Shown: positions 25,497 to 34,092 of the stretch, in pieces
How positions within the stretch are numbered: position 1 is the stretch's first letter
Layout: every line of letters starts with the position of its first letter
From: an uncultured Deinococcota bacterium
GTDB lineage: Bacteria > Deinococcota > Deinococci > Deinococcales > Trueperaceae
Direction: 5' to 3'
DNA length: 47,543 nt
Assembly: GCA_947311535.1 (NCBI GenBank)
Contig: CAMZLP010000114.1
Location: forward strand, 1-47,543
The notes under the pieces: model-generated
The model's input: only the letters and a program-made list of their open reading frames with translations
Told to the model about the DNA's origin: nothing
The model's database searches: none
Program-made: the position numbers and the translations under genes

Positions 25497-26180
25497 TTAA
25501 AGCTCTTTTAAGATATTCAAAACAACAATCTTAGCATTTTTTGCAGCTAAATCTATAAACTCATTAAAATCCATGTGTGAGTTTTCATCAGCGGTATCAC
25601 TAAGCGAACGGATAATCACAAATGGAATATCCCATTTTTTAGCAATTTGACCAATCGCTGCCCCTTCCATTTCTACGCAGGCGGCTGCAAATTCAGTTTT
25701 TAAAAAAGATATCTTTTCACTGGAATTTACAAATTGGTCACCTGTCAATACTCTACCTTTTAGAATATTTACGACATCAATTTTTTTTGCAGCATTAAAG
25801 GCAATCTCTAATAATTTAGGGTCAGATTCAAAGCTAAAACCATCATTTGGAACCTCTCCTAATTTATAGCCCAAAGCAACAACGTCCATATCATGCTGTA
25901 CTGTATCAGTAGCAATAACAATATCGCCGATTTTTTGCTTTTCTAATAATCCACCCGCAACTCCGGTGAATATTATTGAACTTATACCCTCTAAAATCAC
26001 CAATTGGGCAACCGCTGCGGCATTTACTTTGCCATTACCGCTTAAGGCTAATAGGACATTTTTATCTTCCAATATACCTTTATACAAGCTAATTGGTCCG
26101 CGCTTTAGTTCAATCTTATTTTTAAGATTATCTCTTAAAAGAGTAATTTCTTCTTCTTGGGAAGCAATAATTGCAATCAT
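25497..26180 (-). CDS. mtnN: 5'-methylthioadenosine/S-adenosylhomocysteine nucleosidase
   Basis: 227 aa. Hydrolyses MTA and SAH in methionine salvage and methyl-cycle detoxification. Visible: FTGVAGGL (about 71-78), GDQFVNS (about 146-152), CVEMEGAAIGQ with the ribose-binding Met-Glu (about 168-178), and IRSLSDTADE with the catalytic Asp (about 190-199). TAAACT (26187-26192) is six bases upstream of the ATG, so the mRNA is likely leaderless. prfB follows 140 bases downstream on the same strand. Confidence 0.95.
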   Translation of the reverse strand: MIAIIASQEEEITLLRDNLKNKIELKRGPISLYKGILEDKNVLLALSGNGKVNAAAVAQLVILEGISSIIFTGVAGGLLEKQKIGDIVIATDTVQHDMDVVALGYKLGEVPNDGFSFESDPKLLEIAFNAAKKIDVVNILKGRVLTGDQFVNSSEKISFLKTEFAAACVEMEGAAIGQIAKKWDIPFVIIRSLSDTADENSHMDFNEFIDLAAKNAKIVVLNILKEL

Positions 26181-26186
26181 TGTAGT

Positions 26187-26192
26187 AGTTTA
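26187..26192 (-). promoter_or_regulatory. -10-like box TAAACT (leaderless) for mtnN
   Basis: TAnnnT box six bases from the ATG at 26180, identical to the box before the gene at 1550; no ribosome-binding site. Confidence 0.5.
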
Positions 26193-26308
26193 ACAGTTTT
26201 TTTACCTAAATTACTAAGTTTTGGCTTAAAAATGCGAATTTTTAACATTTTCAAACCAAGTTTTTGCTCTATACTTAATTTACAAAATAATATGTAAAGG
26301 ATATCTCT

Positions 26309-26866
26309 ATGGCCTCCCCCAGCCTTGACAAATCAAGCAATAGTAGCAAAAGCAGTACAATAACTTATAAGGGAAGTATTTTTAAGTTTCTCAAAGATGG
26401 CTATAAAATTGCTACACCGCCTTTGAGCTATCACATTTTTCAATATTTAACTTATGGCGAAAACTATTTTCAGGCTACAAAACTCTCCGGACCACAAAAA
26501 ACAGCACCAGAGAATATGCCAAAATTCTGGCCGTTGACCAAAAAGAATTTCACAATGTTGGCTTAGCTTGGCATCGCATAAAGTCATGCGCAAAGCAGCA
26601 GCTCGAGCCAAACAGCAAATATTTTATGTTGATACAGTTGACCAAAATATTTTATTTAAAACAAATCACCCTTCAAAAAGCAAGGGTTAGATAGCCAAGG
26701 TAATTTTATCGAAAAAGAGGGCGTTGATGACTTACATTCTGATGGAAAAGTTGGCCGAAGTGGGCGAACTCAAAAACCACTTTATATTCATAAAAAGGTT
26801 TTAGAGCATTTTAGAAACGCTAGGCTCGAGCCTAAGCCCGTCAGATTTTTCACAAATTACTATTAA
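26309..26866 (+). pseudogene. Frameshifted remnant of an unidentified gene
   Basis: An ATG at 26309 with AAAGGA upstream opens a frame that, read through at least three frameshifts, stays protein-like to a TAA at 26864-26866: MASPSLDKSSNSSKSSTITY..., then EYAKILAVDQKEFHNVG, then MRKAAARAKQQIFYVDTVD, and lastly LDSQGNFIEKEGVDDLHSD ending PVRFFTNYY. Each individual frame is short and interrupted. No family recognised. It carries two intact octamers (26601 and 26824), one of them inside the 14-bp palindrome TAGGCTCGAGCCTA, so the octamer either persists after gene loss or the decay is recent. A chain of sequencing errors is less likely but possible. Confidence 0.6.
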
Positions 26867-26880
26867 TTTCTAACTTTTAC

Positions 26881-26924
26881 TTGACTTAATATTACAGTTG
26901 TAGTACTTTACTATGACAGCTGTA
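26881..26924 (+). promoter_or_regulatory. Promoter with two BlaI/MecI-type operators
   Basis: TTGACT (26881-26886), 17-bp spacer, TACTTT (26904-26909). Two dyads of the TACA/TGTA kind lie over it: TACAGTTGTA (26893-26902), between the -35 and -10, and GACAGCTGTA (26915-26924), at the start point. Their centres are 22 bp apart, about two helical turns, as expected for a pair of repressor dimers on one DNA face. It indicates autorepression of the blaI-blaR1-like operon. Confidence 0.72.
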
Positions 26925-26945
26925 GTTCTAATGAAAGGTAAAAAT

Positions 26946-27326
26946 ATGAAAAAAGATAAGAAACTGAGCGATTTGCAAGTACGTATCTTAGATATTCTTT
27001 GGGAAAATGGTAGCTTATCAATTCAGGAAGTAAAAAATATTTTAGACCAAGAAAGAGTTTTGGCGGCAACAACAATTGCCACAATCTTAAAACGCTTAGA
27101 AAAACAAGGCTTTGTCAAATTTAGCAAAATTGGTAGAAAGTTTATTTATTCTGCAAATATTGCCAAAGATGAAGTCACAAAAACGAGCATTAGCTCCTTG
27201 GTTAAAAATTTATTTAAAGGTAACAAGGCAGCTTTGGTCAGCCATTTATTAGCCGAAGAGCTCAGTTTGGATGAGCTCGAGCATATCCAAACTTTAATTC
27301 AAGAAAAGGTCAATAACAATGTTTGA
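26946..27326 (+). CDS. blaI: BlaI/MecI/CopY-family repressor
   Basis: 126 aa from the ATG at 26946 (AAAGG site); an upstream ATG at 26913 lies on the operator and is less likely. The winged-helix domain is typical: LSDLQVRILDILWENGSLSIQEVKNIL, then TTIATILKRLEKQGFVKF with the conserved TTIxTxLxRLExKG pattern. The C-terminal part dimerises and holds the cleavage region used by the cognate sensor protease. It overlaps the M56 gene by eight bases. Octamer at 27275 (Leu-Glu). Confidence 0.9.
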   Translation: MKKDKKLSDLQVRILDILWENGSLSIQEVKNILDQERVLAATTIATILKRLEKQGFVKFSKIGRKFIYSANIAKDEVTKTSISSLVKNLFKGNKAALVSHLLAEELSLDELEHIQTLIQEKVNNNV

Positions 27327-29145
27327 TTATCTACTTAGCTACCTTTTACATAGCACAATCTTAATATCAATTATTCTACTCATAAATTATCTCAAGCTTG
27401 TTAAATCACAATATTTATTAGACAGTTTATTAAAGCTTGCTCTTATAGGGGCATTTTTTAGTGCCGGCTTGGTACAAATTCAGGGCGATAATTCATTTAA
27501 TCTAAGTAACTTAGCTTTTAAGCAGGCAAAGTTTATCTTTCTGACTAGTCAACTCACCCAGGCTCGAGCTAATTTAACTGCAAATAATCAAGATTTTAAG
27601 CAAGTATCTGCAAATTCACCTGCTACCAAATCTGCCGCAAATTTGCCTACAGCTACCCCAAACTCAATTGTGGCAGAACTAAAATCTAATATTAGCTTTG
27701 ATCTCTTTGCCTTATCAAAACTAGCATTGGCAATATATTTAATAGCACTTGCATTTTTCTTATTTAGGATTATTAGGGCTTGGCTCGAGCTTAGCTCAAT
27801 CTTAAAAAACAAAAACTCACTGGCAAATTCAAAACTAGAATTAATATTAGAAAATCTAAAGTCAAAAGCACAGTATTTTCAGCCAATAAAACTAAGTTAC
27901 GCAAGTAACTTAAACAGCCCCATAGCTTTAATTAATAATGAAATATGCTTGCCAGAAAAATCATTAGAATTATCAGCTCAAGAACAAGAAATCATGCTTG
28001 CCCATGAGCTAGCTCATATTATTCGCAACGACCCTTATTGGTTGTTATTGTCAACATTTATAAAAACTGTTTTTTTCTTTCAGCCGCTAAATTTTATTAA
28101 TAGCAAAGCTCTTGTAGATTCTGCCGAGTATATTTGTGATGACTTTGCCATAGAGCAAACTCAAAATAATATTGTATTGGCACAATGTCTAGCTTTAGTT
28201 GCCCAATGGCAACTAAGACCACAAAACTTAAATTTGGTCAATAATATAGCCGCTTCATCTTTGGGGCCAAGGATTAAAAAGGTATTATCTGGCAATAGGC
28301 TCGAGCCTAGTTCAAAAATTAAAAAACTAGCCCTGAACTCCCTCATTCTCTTATTAGTTATCTTAACAATACCAAAAGTATCCATCTTTGCTCAAAGCTC
28401 AAAGCCTGATATTCAAAGTCTAGCCAGCATTCAAAGCTCTGATATAAAGCAAATCTGGATAGCCACTGTTGCCATTCACAATGCCAAATTTAGCCAAAAC
28501 TATCAAGAGTTAATTTCATTGCCAAAAGGCTCAGTCATGATAATTGAGGAATTAGTAAATTCTAATAGCCGAAAGGTTTCTTTAGTTGGTACAGATAGCG
28601 GTATTGAAATAAACTATTTTGAAAACGGTACTAGCAAAGCAGTTGATGAAGATATTGAATATTGGTATAAAACAATTCTAAAAAACTATACCAAGCCTTA
28701 TTACAATTTACATTTCCAAAGACAAGAAAATCCATATGAAAAATATCTGTATCCTTATAATATTGTAAATAATAGTAACCCATACAAAAGAAATTACGGG
28801 TTTAAGCCTTATTGCTCAGAAACAGCAGGAGTTAAAACACCTCTAATTTATTTTTATAGTAATTTTAATAGCCTGCCTCCATTAGATAAACGTCTTCCCC
28901 TTCTAGCAAAAGATAATCTCATTTCCGAAATATTTTCAGCTGCTTTATATTCCTATGACCAAGATAAATTAAAATTCGCGATACAGGCATCGTTTGACCC
29001 AGATAATCATGACTTTTTTGTAACAAAATACTTAGGCATAAAAGTAATTCATTCCAATGCAATTAGAAAATTCTCAGCATCAAAACAAAATCTTTTAGCC
29101 AAAGAAGCCCTTGAGCTATCACTACAAGCTCTAGGCAAAAACTAA
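27319..29145 (+). CDS. BlaR1-like M56 membrane metallopeptidase without a penicillin-binding sensor domain
   Basis: 608 aa. Membrane segments near 5-22, 33-50, 134-153 and 340-358; the zinc motif HELAH is at 229-233 (EIMLAHELAHIIRNDP), preceded by the conserved LPEKSLELSAQEQE region. The family cleaves the partner repressor when a signal is sensed. Instead of the C-terminal beta-lactam-binding domain of BlaR1/MecR1, this protein has about 240 residues of unrecognised extracytoplasmic sequence (about 365-608), so the signal is probably not a beta-lactam. Three octamers: 27562 (Ala-Arg-Ala), 27783 and 28299 (Leu-Glu). Confidence 0.85.
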   Translation: MFDYLLSYLLHSTILISIILLINYLKLVKSQYLLDSLLKLALIGAFFSAGLVQIQGDNSFNLSNLAFKQAKFIFLTSQLTQARANLTANNQDFKQVSANSPATKSAANLPTATPNSIVAELKSNISFDLFALSKLALAIYLIALAFFLFRIIRAWLELSSILKNKNSLANSKLELILENLKSKAQYFQPIKLSYASNLNSPIALINNEICLPEKSLELSAQEQEIMLAHELAHIIRNDPYWLLLSTFIKTVFFFQPLNFINSKALVDSAEYICDDFAIEQTQNNIVLAQCLALVAQWQLRPQNLNLVNNIAASSLGPRIKKVLSGNRLEPSSKIKKLALNSLILLLVILTIPKVSIFAQSSKPDIQSLASIQSSDIKQIWIATVAIHNAKFSQNYQELISLPKGSVMIIEELVNSNSRKVSLVGTDSGIEINYFENGTSKAVDEDIEYWYKTILKNYTKPYYNLHFQRQENPYEKYLYPYNIVNNSNPYKRNYGFKPYCSETAGVKTPLIYFYSNFNSLPPLDKRLPLLAKDNLISEIFSAALYSYDQDKLKFAIQASFDPDNHDFFVTKYLGIKVIHSNAIRKFSASKQNLLAKEALELSLQALGKN

Positions 29146-29154
29146 GCAAGGTTA

Positions 29155-29193
29155 AAATAAAGTCTGGGTTTGGGCAAATCCAGACTTTATTTT
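29155..29193 (+). terminator. Strong terminator of the blaI-M56 operon
   Basis: A 13-bp perfect stem (29155-29167 with 29180-29192) with a 12-base loop and a TTTATTTT 3' side, ten bases after the stop at 29145. The spacer 29206-29340 beyond it carries a degenerate repeat similar to 19620-19960. Confidence 0.9.
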
Positions 29194-29356
29194 GGCTAAT
29201 AGCAAACTCAATGGACTAGTTCTTTGCAGTCTACGTCTTTTCATTTTCTCCTTTATCCTTTCCACTCAAAAGAAACATCTCTCTTGGCTTTGGTATAGCT
29301 AGCTACTTGCTAAAAACTAACAATAGCCTTATCCTTTATAAGCCAAAGGAGGCAGG

Positions 29357-30676
29357 ATGTCAGGTAAAGTTGGTTTTATAAGTTTGGGTTGCCCCAAAGC
29401 ACTGGTAGATAGCGAGCGCATACTTACTCAGCTTCGTTCAGAGGGTTATGAGCTAGTCAATGACTATCAGAGTGCTGAATTAGTAGTTGTTAATACTTGC
29501 GGCTTTATTACACCTGCTGTAGAAGAATCATTGAATGCCATCGGCGAAGCTTTGAGTGAAACTGGTAAAGTAGTAGTCACAGGCTGCCTTGGTGAACGCC
29601 CTGAAAAAATTATGGAACGTCATCCTAATGTTTTGGCTATAACTGGTCAAGCTGATGTTGATGGCGTAATGAAAGTGGTTCATAAAACCCTACCAGTTGA
29701 TGGCAATCCTTTTACTTCTTTAGTACCCCTGCCAGAATACGGCATCAAGCTTACCCCAAAGCATTATAGCTATCTAAAAATTGCCGAAGGCTGTAATCAC
29801 AAATGCAGCTTTTGCATTATTCCCAAATTACGTGGTTTACAAATCTCACGAGATGCCAGCGAAATTTTATACGAGGCTTATCGCTTAATTAACATTGCCG
29901 GCAGCAAAGAGCTAATGGTAATTGCTCAAGACTCTGGCGCTTACGGAACAGATATAAAGCATAGAACAAGCGAATTTCAAAATAAACAGGTCAGAGCTCA
30001 TCTTACTGATTTAGTAAGCGAACTATCAGACATGGGTGCTTGGATACGTTTGCATTATGTTTATCCTTATCCACATGTCAAAGATTTAATTCCTTTAATG
30101 GTCGAGGGCAAATTATTGCCTTATCTTGATGTTCCCTTGCAGCATGCTAGCCCAAAAATCTTAAAATCCATGCGCAGACCAGGCGGAGCAAAATCGCATT
30201 TGGAAACTATAAAAGAATGGCGAGCCATCTGCCCTGATTTAGCTATAAGATCCACTTTTATTGTAGGCTTTCCTGGTGAGAGCGAAGAAGATTTTACAGA
30301 GTTACTAGAGTTTTTAGAAGAAGCCCAGCTAGACCATGTAGGCGCATTTAAGTATAGTGATGTGCCCGAAGCAGATGCTAATGCATTAGCTAACCCCGTA
30401 CCCGAAGAAATAAAGCAAAAACGCTATGACCGACTTATGAGCTTACAACAAAAAATTAGCCTTGCTAAAAAACAAGCTAAAGTTGGGCAAATTTTAGATA
30501 TTATTATTGATGACTACGGTGAACTTCCCGGAGAGCTAATCGGTCGTACAAAATATGATGCCCCACAGATTGATGGAAAAGTCTTTCTTACAGCTGATGG
30601 CACTATTAAAATTGGTGACATCATAAGTGCCAAAATCACTTCGGCAAATGCTTACGATCTTTTTGCTGAATACTAG
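29357..30676 (+). CDS. rimO: Ribosomal protein S12 methylthiotransferase RimO
   Basis: 439 aa radical-SAM enzyme that methylthiolates Asp in ribosomal protein S12. N-terminal UPF0004 domain with its three cluster cysteines (SLGCPKALVDSE, NTCGF, TGCLGERP), the radical SAM cluster motif CNHKCSFC (about residues 146-153), FVGFPGESEEDF, and a C-terminal TRAM domain. Strong AAAGGAGG site. It converges on pilT with a seven-base gap. No octamer in this gene. Confidence 0.97.
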   Translation: MSGKVGFISLGCPKALVDSERILTQLRSEGYELVNDYQSAELVVVNTCGFITPAVEESLNAIGEALSETGKVVVTGCLGERPEKIMERHPNVLAITGQADVDGVMKVVHKTLPVDGNPFTSLVPLPEYGIKLTPKHYSYLKIAEGCNHKCSFCIIPKLRGLQISRDASEILYEAYRLINIAGSKELMVIAQDSGAYGTDIKHRTSEFQNKQVRAHLTDLVSELSDMGAWIRLHYVYPYPHVKDLIPLMVEGKLLPYLDVPLQHASPKILKSMRRPGGAKSHLETIKEWRAICPDLAIRSTFIVGFPGESEEDFTELLEFLEEAQLDHVGAFKYSDVPEADANALANPVPEEIKQKRYDRLMSLQQKISLAKKQAKVGQILDIIIDDYGELPGELIGRTKYDAPQIDGKVFLTADGTIKIGDIISAKITSANAYDLFAEY

Positions 30677-30683
30677 TTAATAT

Positions 30684-31874
30684 TTAACGTAACAATTGTC
30701 CGACAGTTGGGTTTGATTTTGATTTCTTGCCTCTTTCGCTAGCAGGCACTTTTGTGCTTTTTCCTTGTTGTTGGGTAATCATTAGTCTAAATTCATGTGC
30801 ACTAGAAGATGCTGCTAAGGCATCTTCTTTGTTTACATAACCTTCTAGATATAGCCATACTAAGTGCTGGTCAAATGTTTGCATACCACGGATATTATCT
30901 TGCATCATTGCTTCCTTGATTTGTGGCGTCTTAGCTTCATCTTTAATATAATCCTGAACTAAAAGTGTATTTACTAAAACTTCATATGCAGGGATACGCC
31001 CAGGGCCATTAGCTCGATTAAGCAGTCGCTGGCTAACTATACCTAGTAGCGACTCAGCAAATAATATTCTAATCTGATCTCTTTCATGTGGTGCAAAAAA
31101 ATCAATAATCCTGTTAATACTGCGTATTGAATCTTGAGTATGCAAGGTGCTAAATACTAAATGCCCTGTTTGTGCAGCGGTAATGGCAGCTTCTACTGTT
31201 TCTTTATCGCGCATTTCACCAATCATAATTACATCTGGATCTTGGCGCATACAGTATTTAAGAGCCGTCACAAAATTGGCGGTGTCTAGGCCAACTTCTC
31301 GCTGAATCACTAGGCTTTTTTGGTTTTTATGTAATATTTCTATTGGATCTTCGATAGTGATTATATTTTTAGGATATTTTCTATTAATGTAGTCAAGTGT
31401 TGCTGCCAAAGTTGTAGATTTACCTGAGCCCGTAGGGCCTGTAACCAATACAAGGCCTCTAGATTGTTTTGCAAAATTTTTCAAAACCGTAGAAGGTAAA
31501 GATAAAGTCTCAAAGCTTGGTACTGCATCTTGAACTATTCGCATAACAATACCAACAGAACCGCGTTGCCTAAAAACATTGCATCTGAAACGTGCAATTT
31601 TAGGCAGAGTAAAACCAAAGTCTAATTCGTGCTTACGAGTAAAGTATTCACGCTGAGATTCTGACATCATTGCAAAGGCAATTTGCTCGGTTTGGTCGGG
31701 TGATAGTGAGGGTATGCCTTCATAAGGTACCAAGTCACCATCAATTCGCATAGTTGGCGGCGCACCAGCATGCAAATGAATATCAGATGCCCGGCGTGAC
31801 ACCATGCTTTTTAACATATCTGCAATTTTTATACCTTTTGCTGATTGAACAGAAACAGCTTCGGATGGACTCAT
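30684..31874 (-). CDS. pilT: Type IV pilus retraction ATPase PilT
   Basis: 396 aa hexameric ATPase that depolymerises type IV pili, powering twitching and DNA uptake. Walker A GPTGSGKS at 146-153, Asp box ITIEDPIEILH, Walker B DPDVIMIGEMRD, and HLVFSTLHTQD. The AGGAG site precedes the ATG. No other pilus gene is nearby. Together with dprA it supports natural transformation. No octamer in the gene. Confidence 0.95.
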   Translation of the reverse strand: MSPSEAVSVQSAKGIKIADMLKSMVSRRASDIHLHAGAPPTMRIDGDLVPYEGIPSLSPDQTEQIAFAMMSESQREYFTRKHELDFGFTLPKIARFRCNVFRQRGSVGIVMRIVQDAVPSFETLSLPSTVLKNFAKQSRGLVLVTGPTGSGKSTTLAATLDYINRKYPKNIITIEDPIEILHKNQKSLVIQREVGLDTANFVTALKYCMRQDPDVIMIGEMRDKETVEAAITAAQTGHLVFSTLHTQDSIRSINRIIDFFAPHERDQIRILFAESLLGIVSQRLLNRANGPGRIPAYEVLVNTLLVQDYIKDEAKTPQIKEAMMQDNIRGMQTFDQHLVWLYLEGYVNKEDALAASSSAHEFRLMITQQQGKSTKVPASERGKKSKSNPTVGQLLR

Positions 31875-31997
31875 TAATTTCTCCTAGATTAATTTACAAT
31901 TTATTAAGCAAATTAAGCTAACTATAATACTACTCTAAAAGCATTGTAGAGCTTGCGAACTTTATCGCAAAGCTATTGTAAAAGATATTATAGTTAA

Positions 31998-32027
31998 AAT
32001 TCCAAACAGTTAAAGCTGTTTGGAATT
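31998..32027 (-). terminator. Terminator of the amino-acid transporter operon
   Basis: A 12-bp perfect stem AATTCCAAACAG (31998-32009) with CTGTTTGGAATT (32016-32027), six-base loop, followed on the minus strand by TTAAC and on the plus strand by ATTGTTTT. It is 46 bases past the end of the operon at 32073. Confidence 0.75.
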
Positions 32028-32072
32028 ATTGTTTTATAGCTATTTCTAGCTAGCCGTATTTCAAAACTAATC

Positions 32073-32846
32073 TTACAAAATTTTAGATAAAAAGTCTTGA
32101 GTTCTGTCTTCTTGAGGGTTTGTAAAGAAGTGTTCAGGGTCTCCTACTTCTACAATTTGCCCTTCATCCATAAAGATAACTCTATCAGCTACTTCTCGAG
32201 CAAAACCCATTTCATGAGTTACTACAATCATAGTAATACCACTTCGTGCTAGCTCTTTCATAACATCAAGAACTTCACCTACCATCTCAGGGTCAAGCGC
32301 ACTTGTTGGTTCGTCAAACAATAGTATTTCAGGCTCCATTGCTAATCCTCTAGCAATAGCAACACGTTGCTGTTGCCCTCCAGATAATTGTCCTGGGAAT
32401 TTATGTGCTTGTTCTGCAATCCCAACTCGGTCTAAGAGTTCCATGCCTTTCTTTTCGGCTTCGGAGCGCCTAACCTTGCGTACATTGATTGGCGCAAGTG
32501 TAACATTATCTAAAACAGTGATATGAGGAAATAAATTGAATTGCTGAAACACCATTCCTGTTTCTTTACGAACTTGATTAATAACTTTAATATCATCTGT
32601 CAATAAAACATTATTCACAAATAATTCACCTTCTTGATACTCTTCTAAGCGGTTCACACAGCGAATCAGTGTAGATTTACCTGAGCCAGAGGGTCCGATA
32701 ACTACCACCACTTCGCCTTTATTAATTGATAAATTAATATCTTTTAAAACGTGGAAATCACCATACCACTTATTCATATCGTTCATTGCAATTACATGCT
32801 CTCCACCGGCAGGGGCAGTTGCATGTGTATTTTTTATATCTGCCAT
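32073..32846 (-). CDS. aapP: Amino-acid ABC transporter ATPase (AapP/GlnQ type)
   Basis: 257 aa. Walker [10 protein letters not shown] at 51-59, Q-loop, signature LSGGQQQR, Walker [16 protein letters not shown]-loop VTHEMGF. It powers uptake of polar amino acids through the two permeases encoded upstream in the same operon; last gene of the operon, nine bases after the preceding stop. A CTCGAG hexamer (32195) is present. Confidence 0.95.
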   Translation of the reverse strand: MADIKNTHATAPAGGEHVIAMNDMNKWYGDFHVLKDINLSINKGEVVVVIGPSGSGKSTLIRCVNRLEEYQEGELFVNNVLLTDDIKVINQVRKETGMVFQQFNLFPHITVLDNVTLAPINVRKVRRSEAEKKGMELLDRVGIAEQAHKFPGQLSGGQQQRVAIARGLAMEPEILLFDEPTSALDPEMVGEVLDVMKELARSGITMIVVTHEMGFAREVADRVIFMDEGQIVEVGDPEHFFTNPQEDRTQDFLSKIL

Positions 32847-32855
32847 AAAATCTCC

Positions 32856-34091
32856 TTAACGCTCGCCTACGCCGAGTTGTTTTTCTAATTGTCTACTAGC
32901 AATACTCATACGGAATGAGAAATACCAATAAACAGCCACTAACAATAGGGAAAGCTCGAGCCTAATCCCACCAGGTATTAATAAAACCTCTGGCTGGGTT
33001 GCTACAATCTTGTGAACATTAAAAATATCAAAAAGCCCAACCACAAAAACCAAAGAAGTATCTTTAAATAAGCCAATAGATTGCCCTACAATTGCCGGTA
33101 TAACAGCACGTAATGCTTGGGGCAATACTATCATTCTTGTATTTTGCCAAGCGGATAAGCCCAATGCTTGCGCAGCTTCAGTTTGCCCATTAGGCACAGC
33201 TGCTAACCCACCGCGTACATTCTCAGCCATATAAGCTGCTGAGAATAAGGTAACCGCAGCTAATACTCTATAAAGCCCAGGAACCTTATCAGGGCTTTGA
33301 TCTAATAGAAGCGGTACAAATACAGAAGCAATAAACAACCAAGCAATAAGTGGTGCACCCCGTACTATTTCAATAAAACCAATACTAAAGTATTTTAAAA
33401 CAGGTAATTTGCTTTTTCTACCCAATGCCAGAGCAATACCTAAAGGAAAGCTGACTATAATACCAAATGCAGAGATAATTAGAGTGAGCATAAACCCACC
33501 CCAATTTTTTGTTTTTACAAATCTCATTGCACTCTCAGGATTACTGTCAGCAGGTAAAACACCTGCTATAACAACAAAAACTGCAATTATACCTATTGCC
33601 CAAATCCAAATGAGCCTGCGTGATAGTTGTGGTACAGCTTTACCTAGGTAGTAGCCGCCTATGTTAACTATTGCAACAATTAACCACCAAAAACGAACAG
33701 ACTCCCAAAAAATTAAGCCTAAGACGGCTAAAAAGGCTACTAAGGCAAAAAACCACCAGAATACACCTCTCATAATTTCGCCGCCATCTTCATCATGCTG
33801 AGCAAGACCAGCGCTTAAACCAACTAAGCCCATTGTCATTGCTGCTGCTAATAATGGTCGCCAAAGAAGATCTGTTGGATACGTATATACCCCAAACAGC
33901 CTCATATTCTTCCAAACTACTTCCCAATGTCCTTCAGTAAATACCCATGTAAAAAGGTTAAACATTGAAAGAAGCACAAAAGCAACTGCTAAAATGCTAA
34001 TAATACTATTTCCAATATTATTAAACATATTTTGTCTAAACCAAGGTCCAATACCAGATGTTGCCATCGGGGGTTTTCTTGCTGGAATCAT
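32856..34091 (-). CDS. aapM: Amino-acid ABC transporter permease (AapM/BztC type)
   Basis: 411 aa from the ATG at 34091, which follows the aapQ stop by one base and has GGAG seven bases upstream; the longer frame from 34121 overlaps aapQ and has no site. About eight membrane segments; the permease EAA-like loop is visible as AVPNGQTEAAQALGLSAWQNTRMIVLPQALRAVIP. Domain order and large size match AapM of the general L-amino acid transporter. Octamer at 32954 (Leu-Glu) just before the C-terminus. Confidence 0.92.
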   Translation of the reverse strand: MIPARKPPMATSGIGPWFRQNMFNNIGNSIISILAVAFVLLSMFNLFTWVFTEGHWEVVWKNMRLFGVYTYPTDLLWRPLLAAAMTMGLVGLSAGLAQHDEDGGEIMRGVFWWFFALVAFLAVLGLIFWESVRFWWLIVAIVNIGGYYLGKAVPQLSRRLIWIWAIGIIAVFVVIAGVLPADSNPESAMRFVKTKNWGGFMLTLIISAFGIIVSFPLGIALALGRKSKLPVLKYFSIGFIEIVRGAPLIAWLFIASVFVPLLLDQSPDKVPGLYRVLAAVTLFSAAYMAENVRGGLAAVPNGQTEAAQALGLSAWQNTRMIVLPQALRAVIPAIVGQSIGLFKDTSLVFVVGLFDIFNVHKIVATQPEVLLIPGGIRLELSLLLVAVYWYFSFRMSIASRQLEKQLGVGER

Positions 34092-34092
34092 A

